64,000 nt of DNA from Halomonas sp. (lineage in GTDB: Bacteria > Pseudomonadota > Gammaproteobacteria > Pseudomonadales > Halomonadaceae), in the NCBI RefSeq assembly GCF_011050415.1, contig NZ_DRFS01000020.1:62001-126000 (forward strand), in the 5' to 3' direction. Numbering within the stretch: position 1 is the stretch's first letter; each line of letters begins with the position of its first letter. The notes below the pieces were generated by a model, which saw nothing but the letters and a program-made list of their open reading frames with translations, ran no database searches and had not been told where the DNA came from. Shown here in pieces: positions 1-8,546 of this stretch. The position numbers and the translations under genes are program-made.

Positions 1-23
1 CTAAAGAGGGAGAGGTAGCGTGC

Positions 24-60
24 TCCCTCGCCGCTTGGCCTGCAGCCCGGCGGCGAGGGA
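24..60 (-). terminator. Intercistronic hairpin downstream of urtA
   Basis: Perfect 10-bp inverted repeat TCCCTCGCCG (24-33) / CGGCGAGGGA (51-60) with a 17-nt loop, starting 8 nt after the urtA stop in the direction of transcription. There is no U-tract, so it is more likely a 3'-end stabilising or partial-attenuation hairpin between urtA and a following gene outside the window than a full terminator. Confidence 0.55.
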
Positions 61-67
61 TCATTAT

Positions 68-1420
68 TTACTCGGCGAGTGCCGCTTCGGCTTCTTCTGC
101 TGCGGTGCTGCCACCACATGAGCCGTTAACGACGTTGAAGTTGCCGCACTCCATCGGCTTGCGCCAATCGGCAATCAAATCACGTGAACCCGGCAGATAA
201 TCAGACCATGCATCGCCTGCCACGGTGGACGGCGTCTGCCAAACGATATCGAACTGACCATTGTCCTGGACTTCACCAATCAGCACCGGCTTGGTGATGT
301 GGTGGTTCGGCATCATGGCCGCGTAGCCGCCGGTCAGGTTGGGCACAGTCACACCGATAATGGCGTCTTTGACTGCGTCTACGTCCGTGGTACCCGCTTT
401 GCGAACCGCTTCGGCCCACATATTGAAGCCAATGTAGTGCGCTTCCATTGGGTCGTTGGTCACGGCATCTTCGTCGCCGGTGTAATCAATCCAGGCGTCG
501 ATGAAGTCGTAGTTTTCGTCTGTATCAACGCTCATGAAGTAGTTCCAGGCGGCCAAGTGGCCGACCAGCGGGCCAGTATCAATACCCGTCAGTTCCTGCT
601 CGCCTACGGAGAAAGCAATAACCGGGATATCAGCGGCATCCACACCTTGGTTAGAAAGCTCGGTGTAAAACGGCACGTTGGCGTCGCCATTGACCGTTGA
701 GATCACGGCGGTCGGCTTACCTTCCTCACCAAAACGACGGATCTCAGACACAATGTTCTGCCAATCCGAGTGACCGAACGGCGTGTAGTTGACCATGATG
801 TCTTCTTCCGCGATGCCGTGCTCATCTTTGAGGAAAGCTTCGAGGATGCGGTTGGTCGTGCGCGGATACACGTAGTCAGTACCCACTAGCGCAAAGCGTT
901 CGATACCCACTTCATTGATCAAGTACTCAACCGCAGGAATCGCCTGCTGGTTAGGTGCCGCACCGGTATAGAAAACGTTTTCAGATGACTCTTCGCCTTC
1001 GTACTGAACCGGGTAGAACAGTAAGCCGTTAAGCTCTTCAAACACCGGCAGTACGGCCTTACGCGAAACGGAGGTCCAGTTACCGAACACGACATCAACT
1101 TCGTGCTGAGCTAACAGCTCACGAGCGCGCTCTGCAAATAGCGGCCAGTTAGACGCGGGGTCAACAACAACAGCTTCAAGCTGGCGACCCAGCAAGCCGC
1201 CCGCTTCATTCTGCTGTTCAATCAACATCTCGACGGTGTCTTTAAGCACAGTCTCACTGATGGCCATAGTGCCGGAGAGTGAATGCAAGATACCAACTTT
1301 AATCGGGTCATCGTCTTGGGCGATTGCCTGAGCGCTGGCTCCCATGACAGCGGCGGCAATTAAAGCGGTAGCAAAACGGCTGCTTAAACGAGAGTGTGTC
1401 TTGCGTTGCAATGTGGTCAC
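68..1420 (-). CDS. urtA: Urea ABC transporter substrate-binding protein UrtA
   Basis: Periplasmic binding protein of the UrtA/AmiC/FmdD branch of the branched-chain amino acid (LivK-like) family, expected to deliver urea or a short amide to UrtBC. The GTG at 1420 is chosen because AAGGAGG lies 5 nt upstream; a start 30 codons earlier would lack this. The 450-aa product has a signal peptide (about residues 1-35, AQAIAQ before DDD) and the VGILHSLSGTMAISE opening typical of UrtA. No urtBCDE is visible on this side; they probably follow off the left edge, since the gene is transcribed outward. A sigma-54 promoter and NtrC-like sites lie upstream. A paralogue is at 44033-45280. Confidence 0.88.
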   Translation of the reverse strand: MTTLQRKTHSRLSSRFATALIAAAVMGASAQAIAQDDDPIKVGILHSLSGTMAISETVLKDTVEMLIEQQNEAGGLLGRQLEAVVVDPASNWPLFAERARELLAQHEVDVVFGNWTSVSRKAVLPVFEELNGLLFYPVQYEGEESSENVFYTGAAPNQQAIPAVEYLINEVGIERFALVGTDYVYPRTTNRILEAFLKDEHGIAEEDIMVNYTPFGHSDWQNIVSEIRRFGEEGKPTAVISTVNGDANVPFYTELSNQGVDAADIPVIAFSVGEQELTGIDTGPLVGHLAAWNYFMSVDTDENYDFIDAWIDYTGDEDAVTNDPMEAHYIGFNMWAEAVRKAGTTDVDAVKDAIIGVTVPNLTGGYAAMMPNHHITKPVLIGEVQDNGQFDIVWQTPSTVAGDAWSDYLPGSRDLIADWRKPMECGNFNVVNGSCGGSTAAEEAEAALAE

Positions 1421-1524
1421 TTGAACCTCCTTGCACCCCTTATCGTTGGGGCTTGTTGATGGGCTTCGTATAACGGGATGTTGTGTTGTTACACCCTTTA
1501 ATACGTCCACTAGCCCTTAGTAAC

Positions 1525-1541
1525 TGCAAGGGGCGCGCCAA
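1525..1541 (-). promoter_or_regulatory. Sigma-54 promoter of urtA
   Basis: On the minus strand the 17-mer reads TTGGCGCGCCCCTTGCA. The GG and GC elements are separated by exactly 10 nt and the -12 element TTGCA is perfect, compared with the known consensus YTGGCACGRNNNTTGCW. The start site would fall near 1513, about 90 nt before the urtA GTG. Confidence 0.7.
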
Positions 1542-1660
1542 ACTGACACAAAGCCAATTTATACAAGCACAAACAGCAAGTTAACAACTTCAACAAAGAA
1601 TCAATTATTATTAAACGCACCAAAATAGCGCATCACCAGCCAGCGAGCGCACACTATCAA

Positions 1661-1695
1661 TGCACCAATAAAATACATTGCACCAATTAGGTGTC
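1661..1695. promoter_or_regulatory. Tandem NtrC-like binding sites upstream of urtA
   Basis: TGCACC-N5-GGTGTC at 1679-1695 matches the NtrC dyad TGCACC-N5-GGTGCA except for its last two bases. A weaker copy begins with the same TGCACCAAT at 1661, exactly 18 bp away. The sites lie about 150-180 bp upstream of the predicted start, a usual enhancer distance for sigma-54 promoters. Confidence 0.5.
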
Positions 1696-1746
1696 TTAAG
1701 CTTATAGACACATAAGGGTTACCAAACCGCTACACAGAAAATACAA

Positions 1747-1777
1747 AAACGCCCTGAGGAAAATCCCCAAGGCGTTT
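1747..1777 (-). terminator. Rho-independent terminator after tctA
   Basis: Arms AAACGCC (1747-1753) and GGCGTTT (1771-1777) with an inner partly paired CTGAGG/CCCCAA region. On the minus strand the stem runs into GTTTTTGTATTTT. It follows the tctA stop by about 33 nt and closes the tct operon. Confidence 0.75.
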
Positions 1778-1809
1778 GGTCAGAGATGGAACGTAGCACT
1801 AACGTCGCT

Positions 1810-3312
1810 TTATTTAGCCGTGCTCGCGTCAACCTTCTTACTGCGCTTTTTAAACAACGGTAGCGTCAACGAGAGTAGCGCAACCACCAGCAGTGCTAAT
1901 GAGATAGGCTTATCGATAAAGATAGACCAGTCACCACCAGAGATTTGCAGCGCGCGGCGCATGGACTCTTCCATGATATTACCTAGGATCAACGCCAGGA
2001 TCAGCGGGGCTGCCGGGAAACCAAACAGACGCATGCCCAGGCCAATCAGACCAAAGCCGAGCAGCAGCAGCAGGTCAAACACACTGAAGCTCATGCCGTA
2101 AACGCCGATCATGCAGAAGATCAAAATCAACGACAACAGCAGCGGCCGGGGAAGATCAAGAATCTTAGCGATCAGCGGAATAAGCGGCAGGTTGAGTACC
2201 AACAGGAAAAGATTGCCGATATACATACTGGCAATAACGCCCCAGAACACGTCTGGACGCTGCTCTAACATCATTGGCCCTGGCGTGACACCCATCACCA
2301 ATAGTGCGCCCAGCAGAACGGCAGTGGTACCCGAACCCGGTACACCCAGCGTTAATAAAGGAACAAAAGAACCGGTGCAGGCGGCATTATTAGCCGCTTC
2401 TGGTGCGGCAACGCCTTTAATGTTGCCTTTACCAAAGGTATCTCCATCTTTGGCAATCCGTTTCTCCATGCTGTAGCCCAGAAACGAACCGATGGTGGCG
2501 CCTGCCCCAGGCAACACGCCAGTAAAGAAGCCAAGCACAGAGCTGCGGCTGATAGGACCCGCTATCTGTTTAACTTCCCCGCGCGACAATTTTAGCGAGC
2601 CAATCACATTACGCGGCACTTCTTTACCGCCGCCACCACGTAGCAGCATGTAAAACACTTCTGCCAGCGCGAAGATACCTAATGCGACGACCAGGAAGTC
2701 GATCCCATCGAGCAGATGGGCAGAGCCAAAGGTAAAGCGCTCGGTACCGGTCTGCATATCGATACCCACGATAGAAATAATCACCCCGACAACGGCGGCA
2801 ATCAGCCCTTTCACCAACGATTTATCCGATAGCGATACCACTGCGGTCAAACCCAATACCATCAGTGCAAAATATTCTGCAGGGCCAAAGCTGACGGCTA
2901 CTTTAGAGAGTAGCGGCGCCACCAGCATTAAGAACACAATAGAAACCGTACCGCCAATAAACGAGGAGTACGCGGCAATCGCCAGCGCTTTACCCGCTAG
3001 CCCCTGCTTAGCCATTGGGTAACCGTCAAAAGAGGTGGCTACGGTACCCGCTACGCCCGGGGCATTAAGCAAAATAGAGGAGGTGGAGCCACCAAAAATG
3101 GCGCCATAATAGACCCCTGCCATCAAGATCAAGCCCGAAGAAGGCTCCATGGCAAAGGTAATAGGAATCATCAGGGCAAGTGCACTAATCGGGCCGAGAC
3201 CCGGCAACATTCCGATAATGGTGCCAGCAAAAACACCGGCAAAGACGTAGGCGATATTGATTGGCTCAAGCGCGATGCCAAAGCCGTACATTAAATTATT
3301 CAAGGCATCCAT
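1810..3312 (-). CDS. tctA: Tripartite tricarboxylate transporter large permease TctA
   Basis: Large membrane subunit (500 aa, about 12 transmembrane segments) of a TctABC secondary transporter that imports citrate-type carboxylates using a periplasmic binding protein. The N-terminal half carries the family signature GMLPGLGPISALALMIP, with a related GVLPGAGATIGSFLGY in the second repeat. It is the last gene of tctCBA, and the order binding protein, small subunit, large subunit is standard. The substrate cannot be deduced from sequence alone. Confidence 0.9.
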   Translation of the reverse strand: MDALNNLMYGFGIALEPINIAYVFAGVFAGTIIGMLPGLGPISALALMIPITFAMEPSSGLILMAGVYYGAIFGGSTSSILLNAPGVAGTVATSFDGYPMAKQGLAGKALAIAAYSSFIGGTVSIVFLMLVAPLLSKVAVSFGPAEYFALMVLGLTAVVSLSDKSLVKGLIAAVVGVIISIVGIDMQTGTERFTFGSAHLLDGIDFLVVALGIFALAEVFYMLLRGGGGKEVPRNVIGSLKLSRGEVKQIAGPISRSSVLGFFTGVLPGAGATIGSFLGYSMEKRIAKDGDTFGKGNIKGVAAPEAANNAACTGSFVPLLTLGVPGSGTTAVLLGALLVMGVTPGPMMLEQRPDVFWGVIASMYIGNLFLLVLNLPLIPLIAKILDLPRPLLLSLILIFCMIGVYGMSFSVFDLLLLLGFGLIGLGMRLFGFPAAPLILALILGNIMEESMRRALQISGGDWSIFIDKPISLALLVVALLSLTLPLFKKRSKKVDASTAK

Positions 3313-3351
3313 GGGATTTACTCTTTCAAATGGCCTGCTTAAACGGCTTGG

Positions 3352-3834
3352 TTAGAAAGGCAACACGCCCGAAGGCAGGTAGACATCCATCACGCGGGTC
3401 ATGGTGAGGTAAAGCGCCAGCACGACACCCAAGGAGGTGGCGAGGTTGACCAGGTGGCGGCGATAGCCGTAATAGGCCGTCAAACCAACGCAGAGCAGCG
3501 TAGACGCAAGCACAAAACCCAGTGGCACCAGTAGCAGCGCATAAGCGGCAATCGCGATGGAGGTCACGATCACGCGTGCCCAAGGCGTTAATAGCAGCGG
3601 GCCTTGAGTCGCCTCATGATCAATCTCATCTGCGCCAGCAATCGGCGTGGGTTTTTCAAAAAACAGGAACCCGGCCAGTATCAGTAATGAAAAGCCCAAT
3701 ACCTTCGGAAACAGGTCAGAGTCGACTGGCCGAGGCAATGGAAAGGTGGGAATTTGCCATGCCATCGCGAGGTACGCAGCAGCTAAAAGCCCCAATATCA
3801 GTCCCAGCCACTGATTGGTATTTAATCGAGTCAT
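3352..3834 (-). CDS. tctB: Tripartite tricarboxylate transporter small permease TctB
   Basis: Small membrane subunit (160 aa) with four predicted transmembrane helices, the usual size and topology of TctB. A GGAGAG ribosome-binding site precedes ATG at 3834. It lies between tctC and tctA on the same strand, 39 bp before tctA. TctB proteins are poorly conserved, so the call rests partly on position. Confidence 0.85.
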   Translation of the reverse strand: MTRLNTNQWLGLILGLLAAAYLAMAWQIPTFPLPRPVDSDLFPKVLGFSLLILAGFLFFEKPTPIAGADEIDHEATQGPLLLTPWARVIVTSIAIAAYALLLVPLGFVLASTLLCVGLTAYYGYRRHLVNLATSLGVVLALYLTMTRVMDVYLPSGVLPF

Positions 3835-3886
3835 AGGAATCTCTCCGGAGGAGCAAACTCGCCTCCAGCATTGACAGACAAGAGGC

Positions 3887-3911
3887 CCCCAGCTGCGTAA
3901 TGCAGCCGGGG
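3887..3911 (-). terminator. Intercistronic hairpin between tctC and tctB
   Basis: Stem CCCC-A-GCTGC (3887-3896) with GCAGC-C-GGGG (3902-3911), one internal mismatch and a 5-nt loop, 25 nt downstream of the tctC stop. No U-tract follows on the minus strand, so an mRNA-stabilising role for the tctC part of the transcript is more likely than termination. Confidence 0.5.
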
Positions 3912-3936
3912 TAGCACGGAAAAAACAAGGTTTGGT

Positions 3937-4935
3937 TTACTGGCGAAGCAGACCAAGCTCGCTCAGCACGTCGCTGAACTGCTCTTGCTGTCCATCCAAA
4001 AACGCGCCGAACTCTTCGCTGTTCTGGTAAGCATTGATCCAACCCAACTGCTCACTAGCATCACGCCATGCGTCAGTTTCTAGCATTTCGGCGAACAGGT
4101 CTTCGTAGTAGGCCACCGCCTCTGCAGGCATATCAGGAGTGCCCATTACGCCGCGCCAGATATCAAACGTGTAGTCGATATCTTGCTCTTGGTAAGTCGG
4201 CACATCAGCTAAGCCGCCACCGATACGCTCAGGTGCTGATACACCTAACGCACGAATCTGGCTGCCTTCACCTAGTTGACCAACCGCTTCACCTGCGCCC
4301 GTGACCACGGCTTCAATATGGCCACCCATCAGGTTGGTCATCGCGTCGCCGCCGCCAGAGAAAGGAATGTAGTTAACGCTAGAGGCGTCTAGGCCAGCCG
4401 CCGAGGCTAGGCCTGCAACCGAGATGTGATCCATAGAGCCCGGCGCGCTACCGCCCCCTACGCTTAGGTTAGGGTTTGCTTCCAGCGCCGTCATCAGATC
4501 ATTGATGGTCTCGTACTCGGAATCTGCTGGCACCAGGATAATGGAGTAGTCGGTGATCAAGCGTGCAACCGGTGTAAAGTCGGTATGGTCGTAACGCGAA
4601 GCACCTGCTAGTGGCACCAGAATAAGCGGCGGGCTTGTCGCAAACAGTTTATGCGGGTTGCCGCTATCGCGGGCAATCTGAGCCCATGCAACCGCACCGC
4701 CGCCGCCTGGTACGTTAATTGCGGCGAAGTTTTCGTCGGCCAGACCTTCCTGCTGAATCACACGAGACACCGTACGTACCAGCGTATCCCAACCACCGCC
4801 CGGATTAGCCGGGGCAACGAATTCGATAGAGCGCGTTGGGGTCCACTCTTGCGCCTGCGCAGCGGTCGAGAGAGCAGCAAAGGTGGCTAGGGGTAAAGCA
4901 AATACAGATAAACGCTTGAGGGTAAGCGACGTCAT
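3937..4935 (-). CDS. tctC: Tripartite tricarboxylate transporter binding protein TctC
   Basis: Periplasmic solute receptor (332 aa, Bug/TctC family) that binds the carboxylate and hands it to TctAB. The ATG at 4935 is preferred over the GTG five codons earlier because GTGGAG sits about 10 nt upstream of it. The signal peptide is about residues 1-28 (AQAQ before EW). IEFVAPANPGGGWDTLVR is the family's ligand-loop signature. It is the first gene of the operon; 189 bp of AT-rich, repeat-containing DNA separates it from the response regulator gene on the same strand. Confidence 0.9.
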   Translation of the reverse strand: MTSLTLKRLSVFALPLATFAALSTAAQAQEWTPTRSIEFVAPANPGGGWDTLVRTVSRVIQQEGLADENFAAINVPGGGGAVAWAQIARDSGNPHKLFATSPPLILVPLAGASRYDHTDFTPVARLITDYSIILVPADSEYETINDLMTALEANPNLSVGGGSAPGSMDHISVAGLASAAGLDASSVNYIPFSGGGDAMTNLMGGHIEAVVTGAGEAVGQLGEGSQIRALGVSAPERIGGGLADVPTYQEQDIDYTFDIWRGVMGTPDMPAEAVAYYEDLFAEMLETDAWRDASEQLGWINAYQNSEEFGAFLDGQQEQFSDVLSELGLLRQ

Positions 4936-5050
4936 GATGGCGTTCTCCACTTATCAATGTTGTTGTGTGGGTGTTGTCTTATTTTGTGACTATATTGTGT
5001 GCCTCTACGCCGCGAACGTTAGAAGAACGCCCCCCTAACAGACAAGTTTC

Positions 5051-5099
5051 TGAGCATAAAAGACAAAAAGTTCTTTATGAGCATTTTGTTCATTTTGTT
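5051..5099. promoter_or_regulatory. Repeat-rich control region upstream of tctC
   Basis: TGAGCAT occurs at 5051-5057 and 5078-5084, and CATTTTGTT occurs twice in tandem at 5082-5099, in an AT-rich stretch between the response regulator gene and tctC. CitB/DcuR-type regulators bind AT-rich direct repeats, so this is a plausible binding region for the neighbouring regulator. A TATAGT -10-like box on the minus strand is at 4989-4994. Confidence 0.35.
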
Positions 5100-5124
5100 C
5101 ACGCTGGTGGGTATACCTAGCTAC

Positions 5125-5856
5125 TTATAAGGTTTCAAGCCATGCATGTGCCCCACCCAACAGCCGGTAGCGCCGCTCTGGACGCCCCACATCGCCATAG
5201 CCAAGCTCGGCACTGACCGACTGCTCCGCGACTAAAAACTCCAAGTAGCGCCGTGCGGTTGATCGGCTGGCTCCCATGGTACGTGCCATCTGCATGGCGG
5301 TTAACGCATCAGGCGCCTCGTCCAACGCTTCTATCACCCGCCGTAACGTGAGCCGATCAATCCCTTTCGGTAGTACATTGGTTTTCTGACGAAGTGCTTC
5401 GCCGGGGTGCAAGCGCGCCAATACATGATCGAGTTCATCCTGATTCATCTCATCACGGTTCGCTAACGCTTCACGTTCCCGCTGAAAACGTGTCAGCATC
5501 TGGGTCATTCGGGCGGCTTCTATCGGTTTGATCAGATAGTCGAATACGCCGCCACGCAGCGCTTCGCTAATGGTATCGACTTCGCGCGCCGCCGTGACCA
5601 TCACGATATCGACATGAACATAGTCGCGCCGGATCGCCCAAAGAAGCTCCAGCCCCTCTACATCGGGTAAATAAGCGTCTAGTAAAACCAGCTGGATGCT
5701 GGGGCCATGCTCCGCCATGATCGCTTTAGCTTCGCTGCCGTTACGCGCCATACCGACGACATAAAAGCCTTCGCTCTGTTCAATAAAAGCGCGGTGAATA
5801 TCAGCAATGCGAAAGTCGTCTTCGACGACCAAAATACCGTATTGCCCCTCAGACAT
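5125..5856 (-). CDS. CitB/DcuR-family response regulator
   Basis: Response regulator of 243 aa. The N-terminal receiver domain has the acidic pair VEDDF near residue 13 and the phospho-acceptor Asp60 in LVLLDAYLP. The C-terminal part has a helix-turn-helix (AMQMARTMGASRSTARRYLEFL), as in DctR/DpiA/CitB regulators. It lies 117 bp downstream of its kinase gene and directly upstream of tctCBA on the same strand, so activation of the tct operon in response to an external carboxylate is the likely role. Confidence 0.85.
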   Translation of the reverse strand: MSEGQYGILVVEDDFRIADIHRAFIEQSEGFYVVGMARNGSEAKAIMAEHGPSIQLVLLDAYLPDVEGLELLWAIRRDYVHVDIVMVTAAREVDTISEALRGGVFDYLIKPIEAARMTQMLTRFQREREALANRDEMNQDELDHVLARLHPGEALRQKTNVLPKGIDRLTLRRVIEALDEAPDALTAMQMARTMGASRSTARRYLEFLVAEQSVSAELGYGDVGRPERRYRLLGGAHAWLETL

Positions 5857-5973
5857 TCGTTTCCCCTAGCGGTGGTTCGTCATTGTTATAATCTCGGAGG
5901 TAATCATCTCGAAGGCTATAGTATCGAAAGCGGCACATTGAAGGCTGTCATTAGATCCTACTTATAAAGCTAT

Positions 5974-7653
5974 TTATACCGTCACCGATGAGGCGCAAAG
6001 CGAGCGGTCAAGCACCGCGATAAAACAGGCACCTTCAAGCTCGCTCTCCTCTAACGTTACAGCGCCGCCATTCTGACGGCATAGCCGTGCCACTAGCGCC
6101 AAACCAATTCCCTGGTGTTTGCCTGTTTTAGTGGAAAACCCTTCTTGGAAAATTGATTCAGCGTACTCGGCTGGTACGCCCGGGCCATTATCTTCTACCT
6201 CTATCAGCAACTGCTCGCCTAAGTCGGTGAAAAACAAGCGTACTTTGGGCGTAGGGCTAGGTCCATGCAACGCTGCATAACAGGCGTTATCCAGCAAGTT
6301 ACCGACCACGCTCATCATCACTTCCTGCCCGGTGGGTGTTAACGGGCAGGAGAGTGAGCTATGTTCATCGATTTCCAGCACCACGCCTAGCTCACGCGCA
6401 CGGGTTAGTTTACCCATCAAGGTGCCGCTGAGCACGGCATCGGCGACATTGCGAATCAAGAAGCTCATTTGGGCTTGGGCGCGCTCGGTCTCCTGGTGAA
6501 TTAGCGACAGCGCCTCATCAATGCGCTTTAACTGCAGCAAACCTGAAATGGTATAGAGCTTGTTCGAAAACTCGTGGGCCTGGGCGCGCAACATATCCAC
6601 ATCACGACTGGCTTGCGTGAGCGCATGGGATAAATCGACAATTTCACGCCGACTACGGAACGTCGCAACCGCCCCCTCAATCTCACCTTCATGAACAATC
6701 GGTACGCGGTTAACCACCACCGGATGATCCCCCAGCCACATTTCCTGATCAAACTCCTGCTCACCGCGCTTAAGCACTTCCAATAGCCGTGAGTTGGGGA
6801 CTATGTCGCGAATCGGCTGGCCAAGCAGTACTTTCTCGTCAGTTAAATTGAGAAAACGCCGCGCCTGCTGATTAACCAACGTAATGTGACCCTCTCGGTT
6901 AACCGCCAAAATACCTTCGTGGATCGACTGCAAAATGGCCTCTTTTTCCATTGCCAGCCGTGCAATTTCGTAAGGTTCCAGACCTAAAATGACCCTTTTA
7001 AGGTGCTGCGATAGCCAGTATGCACCCGCAAACCCCAAGGTGATCATCAGGGCGACCAGTGCCCAACCGAAGCTTGTATAGCGCCCCACATCCATGGCAA
7101 CGCGGTCCATCATAAATCCGACGGACACAATGCCAATGATATTACCTTCCTCATCCCATATCGGGGTTTTACCGCGCATGGCGGTACCCAGCGTGCCTGT
7201 GGCCTGGGACACATAAGATTGACCATAGATCAGTGCCTGATCATTATCCCCACCCACCATCGGCTCACCCAGCCGCTCTGGCACCGGGTGCGAGTAGCGA
7301 ATACTTTGCGCATTGCCGACCACTACATAGCGTGCACCGGTTTCATGACGCACCCGCTCTGCGAGCGGCTGAATAATGAAGGAGGGGTTAGGAACGGCAA
7401 AGGCATTGATAATTTGTGGCATCGCCGCTACGGTTTTAGCCACTGCCAGCGCCCGCTCGCCCATCTGATGGCTAATAATCTCCGCCTTGCGATGATTAAG
7501 ATAGGTGCCCTGCGCCAGTAGCATGCCCGTCAGCAGTAGCCCGACTAACAGCATTACCTGCAGGCGAAAGCTGCGCTTATACCAACTGCGCCTGGCGCGT
7601 GTTCGGCGCCAACGCTGCAAATCAGCAAGAGTTCTAGGGCGAGGAGAGGTCAT
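5974..7653 (-). CDS. CitA/DcuS-family sensor histidine kinase
   Basis: Membrane kinase of 559 aa. A first transmembrane segment (about residues 31-50), an extracytoplasmic Cache/PDC sensor domain with the RYSHPVPERLGEP motif of CitA/DcuS/DctS sensors, and a second transmembrane segment (about 195-215) are followed by a PAS domain (about 230-330), the H-box AQAHEFSNKL (His360) and an HATPase with DNGPGVP and GIGLALV. The family senses C4-dicarboxylates or citrate. It pairs with the regulator at 5125-5856, and the location next to tctCBA suggests the carboxylate carried by that transporter is the signal. Confidence 0.87.
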   Translation of the reverse strand: MTSPRPRTLADLQRWRRTRARRSWYKRSFRLQVMLLVGLLLTGMLLAQGTYLNHRKAEIISHQMGERALAVAKTVAAMPQIINAFAVPNPSFIIQPLAERVRHETGARYVVVGNAQSIRYSHPVPERLGEPMVGGDNDQALIYGQSYVSQATGTLGTAMRGKTPIWDEEGNIIGIVSVGFMMDRVAMDVGRYTSFGWALVALMITLGFAGAYWLSQHLKRVILGLEPYEIARLAMEKEAILQSIHEGILAVNREGHITLVNQQARRFLNLTDEKVLLGQPIRDIVPNSRLLEVLKRGEQEFDQEMWLGDHPVVVNRVPIVHEGEIEGAVATFRSRREIVDLSHALTQASRDVDMLRAQAHEFSNKLYTISGLLQLKRIDEALSLIHQETERAQAQMSFLIRNVADAVLSGTLMGKLTRARELGVVLEIDEHSSLSCPLTPTGQEVMMSVVGNLLDNACYAALHGPSPTPKVRLFFTDLGEQLLIEVEDNGPGVPAEYAESIFQEGFSTKTGKHQGIGLALVARLCRQNGGAVTLEESELEGACFIAVLDRSLCASSVTV

Positions 7654-7775
7654 AAACAGACTCGTCAGCGTAATGACTCATTATGGCACGCGTCAGCAGG
7701 CCACGTTAATTGTCACCGTTCTATGCCATCGTTCGCTGATATAATGTCGTCATGCCTAATTCAAGGAGGGATATT

Positions 7776-8522
7776 GTGGCAATTGCTCGATGGATTCTCG
7801 TACTGGCCTGCTGGCCACTGTGGTTAACAACGGCGTATGCCAACCCCTTTTACGCCCCGCCGCCGCCCCAGGAAGATGCGCCTATTTTTAGCGGTGACGC
7901 TGAGCTCGGTTTTAATCAACTGTCCGGCAACACTGACAGCCGTACCTTGATTGGTAAAACATTATTGACCTGGCTGAAAGGGAATTTTACCCACTCATTG
8001 CGGGGTGAAGTACGCAACGTGAGCAGAGACGGTGAAACCAGCGCCGAGCAGTATCTGCTTGCAGGGCGAGAACGCTATGAGCTTGAGGGCCCACACTACT
8101 TATTTGGTTTTGCCCGCTGGGAGAAAGACCGCTTTGCGGGTTATGACCAACAGCTTTCCGCTATTGGCGGCTATGGGCGCCAAATTCTTGACGGTGAACG
8201 ACACTACCTATCGCTTGAAGCGGGGCCGGGTTATCGCCATGATCGGTTACGCGATGATGCCAATGAACGGCTAGCCGTGGCCTATTCAGCACTCGATTAT
8301 CGCTGGGAGTTTTCGCAGCACTCTGACTTCAAGCAAGAGATGTCACTTGAGTATACCGATCAGAACACCACCTCACGCTCACTGACAGCGCTATCCACAC
8401 GCTTAAACTCTCGTCTCTCGCTGCGCCTCTCCCATGAGATCAAGCGCAACTCTGAGCCCCCCGAAGAGGCCAGCGAACGTACCGACCATACCACCAGCGC
8501 CTCACTGCTCTATCGTTGGTAA
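7776..8522 (+). CDS. DUF481-family outer-membrane beta-barrel protein
   Basis: YdiY-like DUF481 protein, 248 aa with the GTG start at 7776, preferred because AAGGAGGG lies 5 nt upstream; an ATG at 7752 lacks a site. The signal peptide ends near AYANPFYA. The mature part has alternating hydrophobic/polar strands (GDAELGFNQLSGNTDSRTLIGK at the start) and ends in LLYRW, the aromatic terminus typical of outer-membrane barrels. The function of the family is unknown. Monocistronic, divergent from the kinase gene. Confidence 0.75.
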   Translation: MAIARWILVLACWPLWLTTAYANPFYAPPPPQEDAPIFSGDAELGFNQLSGNTDSRTLIGKTLLTWLKGNFTHSLRGEVRNVSRDGETSAEQYLLAGRERYELEGPHYLFGFARWEKDRFAGYDQQLSAIGGYGRQILDGERHYLSLEAGPGYRHDRLRDDANERLAVAYSALDYRWEFSQHSDFKQEMSLEYTDQNTTSRSLTALSTRLNSRLSLRLSHEIKRNSEPPEEASERTDHTTSASLLYRW

Positions 8523-8546
8523 GGCGGGTTTAGCATACATTAGCAT

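Larger units (their letters stand above)
1421..1809. other. Intergenic region between tctA and urtA
   Basis: 389 bp without a credible gene. It holds, from right to left, the tctA terminator (1747-1777), a 6-bp inverted repeat GTGTCT/AGACAC (1691-1711), tandem NtrC-like sites (1661-1695) and a sigma-54 promoter (1525-1541), all consistent with nitrogen-regulated transcription of urtA. Confidence 0.6.

Noticed and set aside
299..700. 133-codon plus-strand reading frame within urtA
   Set aside because: It lies wholly antisense to a clear urtA coding sequence, shows no protein-family features and has no supported start.
7752..7775. ATG at 7752 as start of the DUF481 gene
   Set aside because: No ribosome-binding site precedes it, while AAGGAGGG sits 5 nt before the in-frame GTG at 7776, which also gives a cleaner signal peptide.
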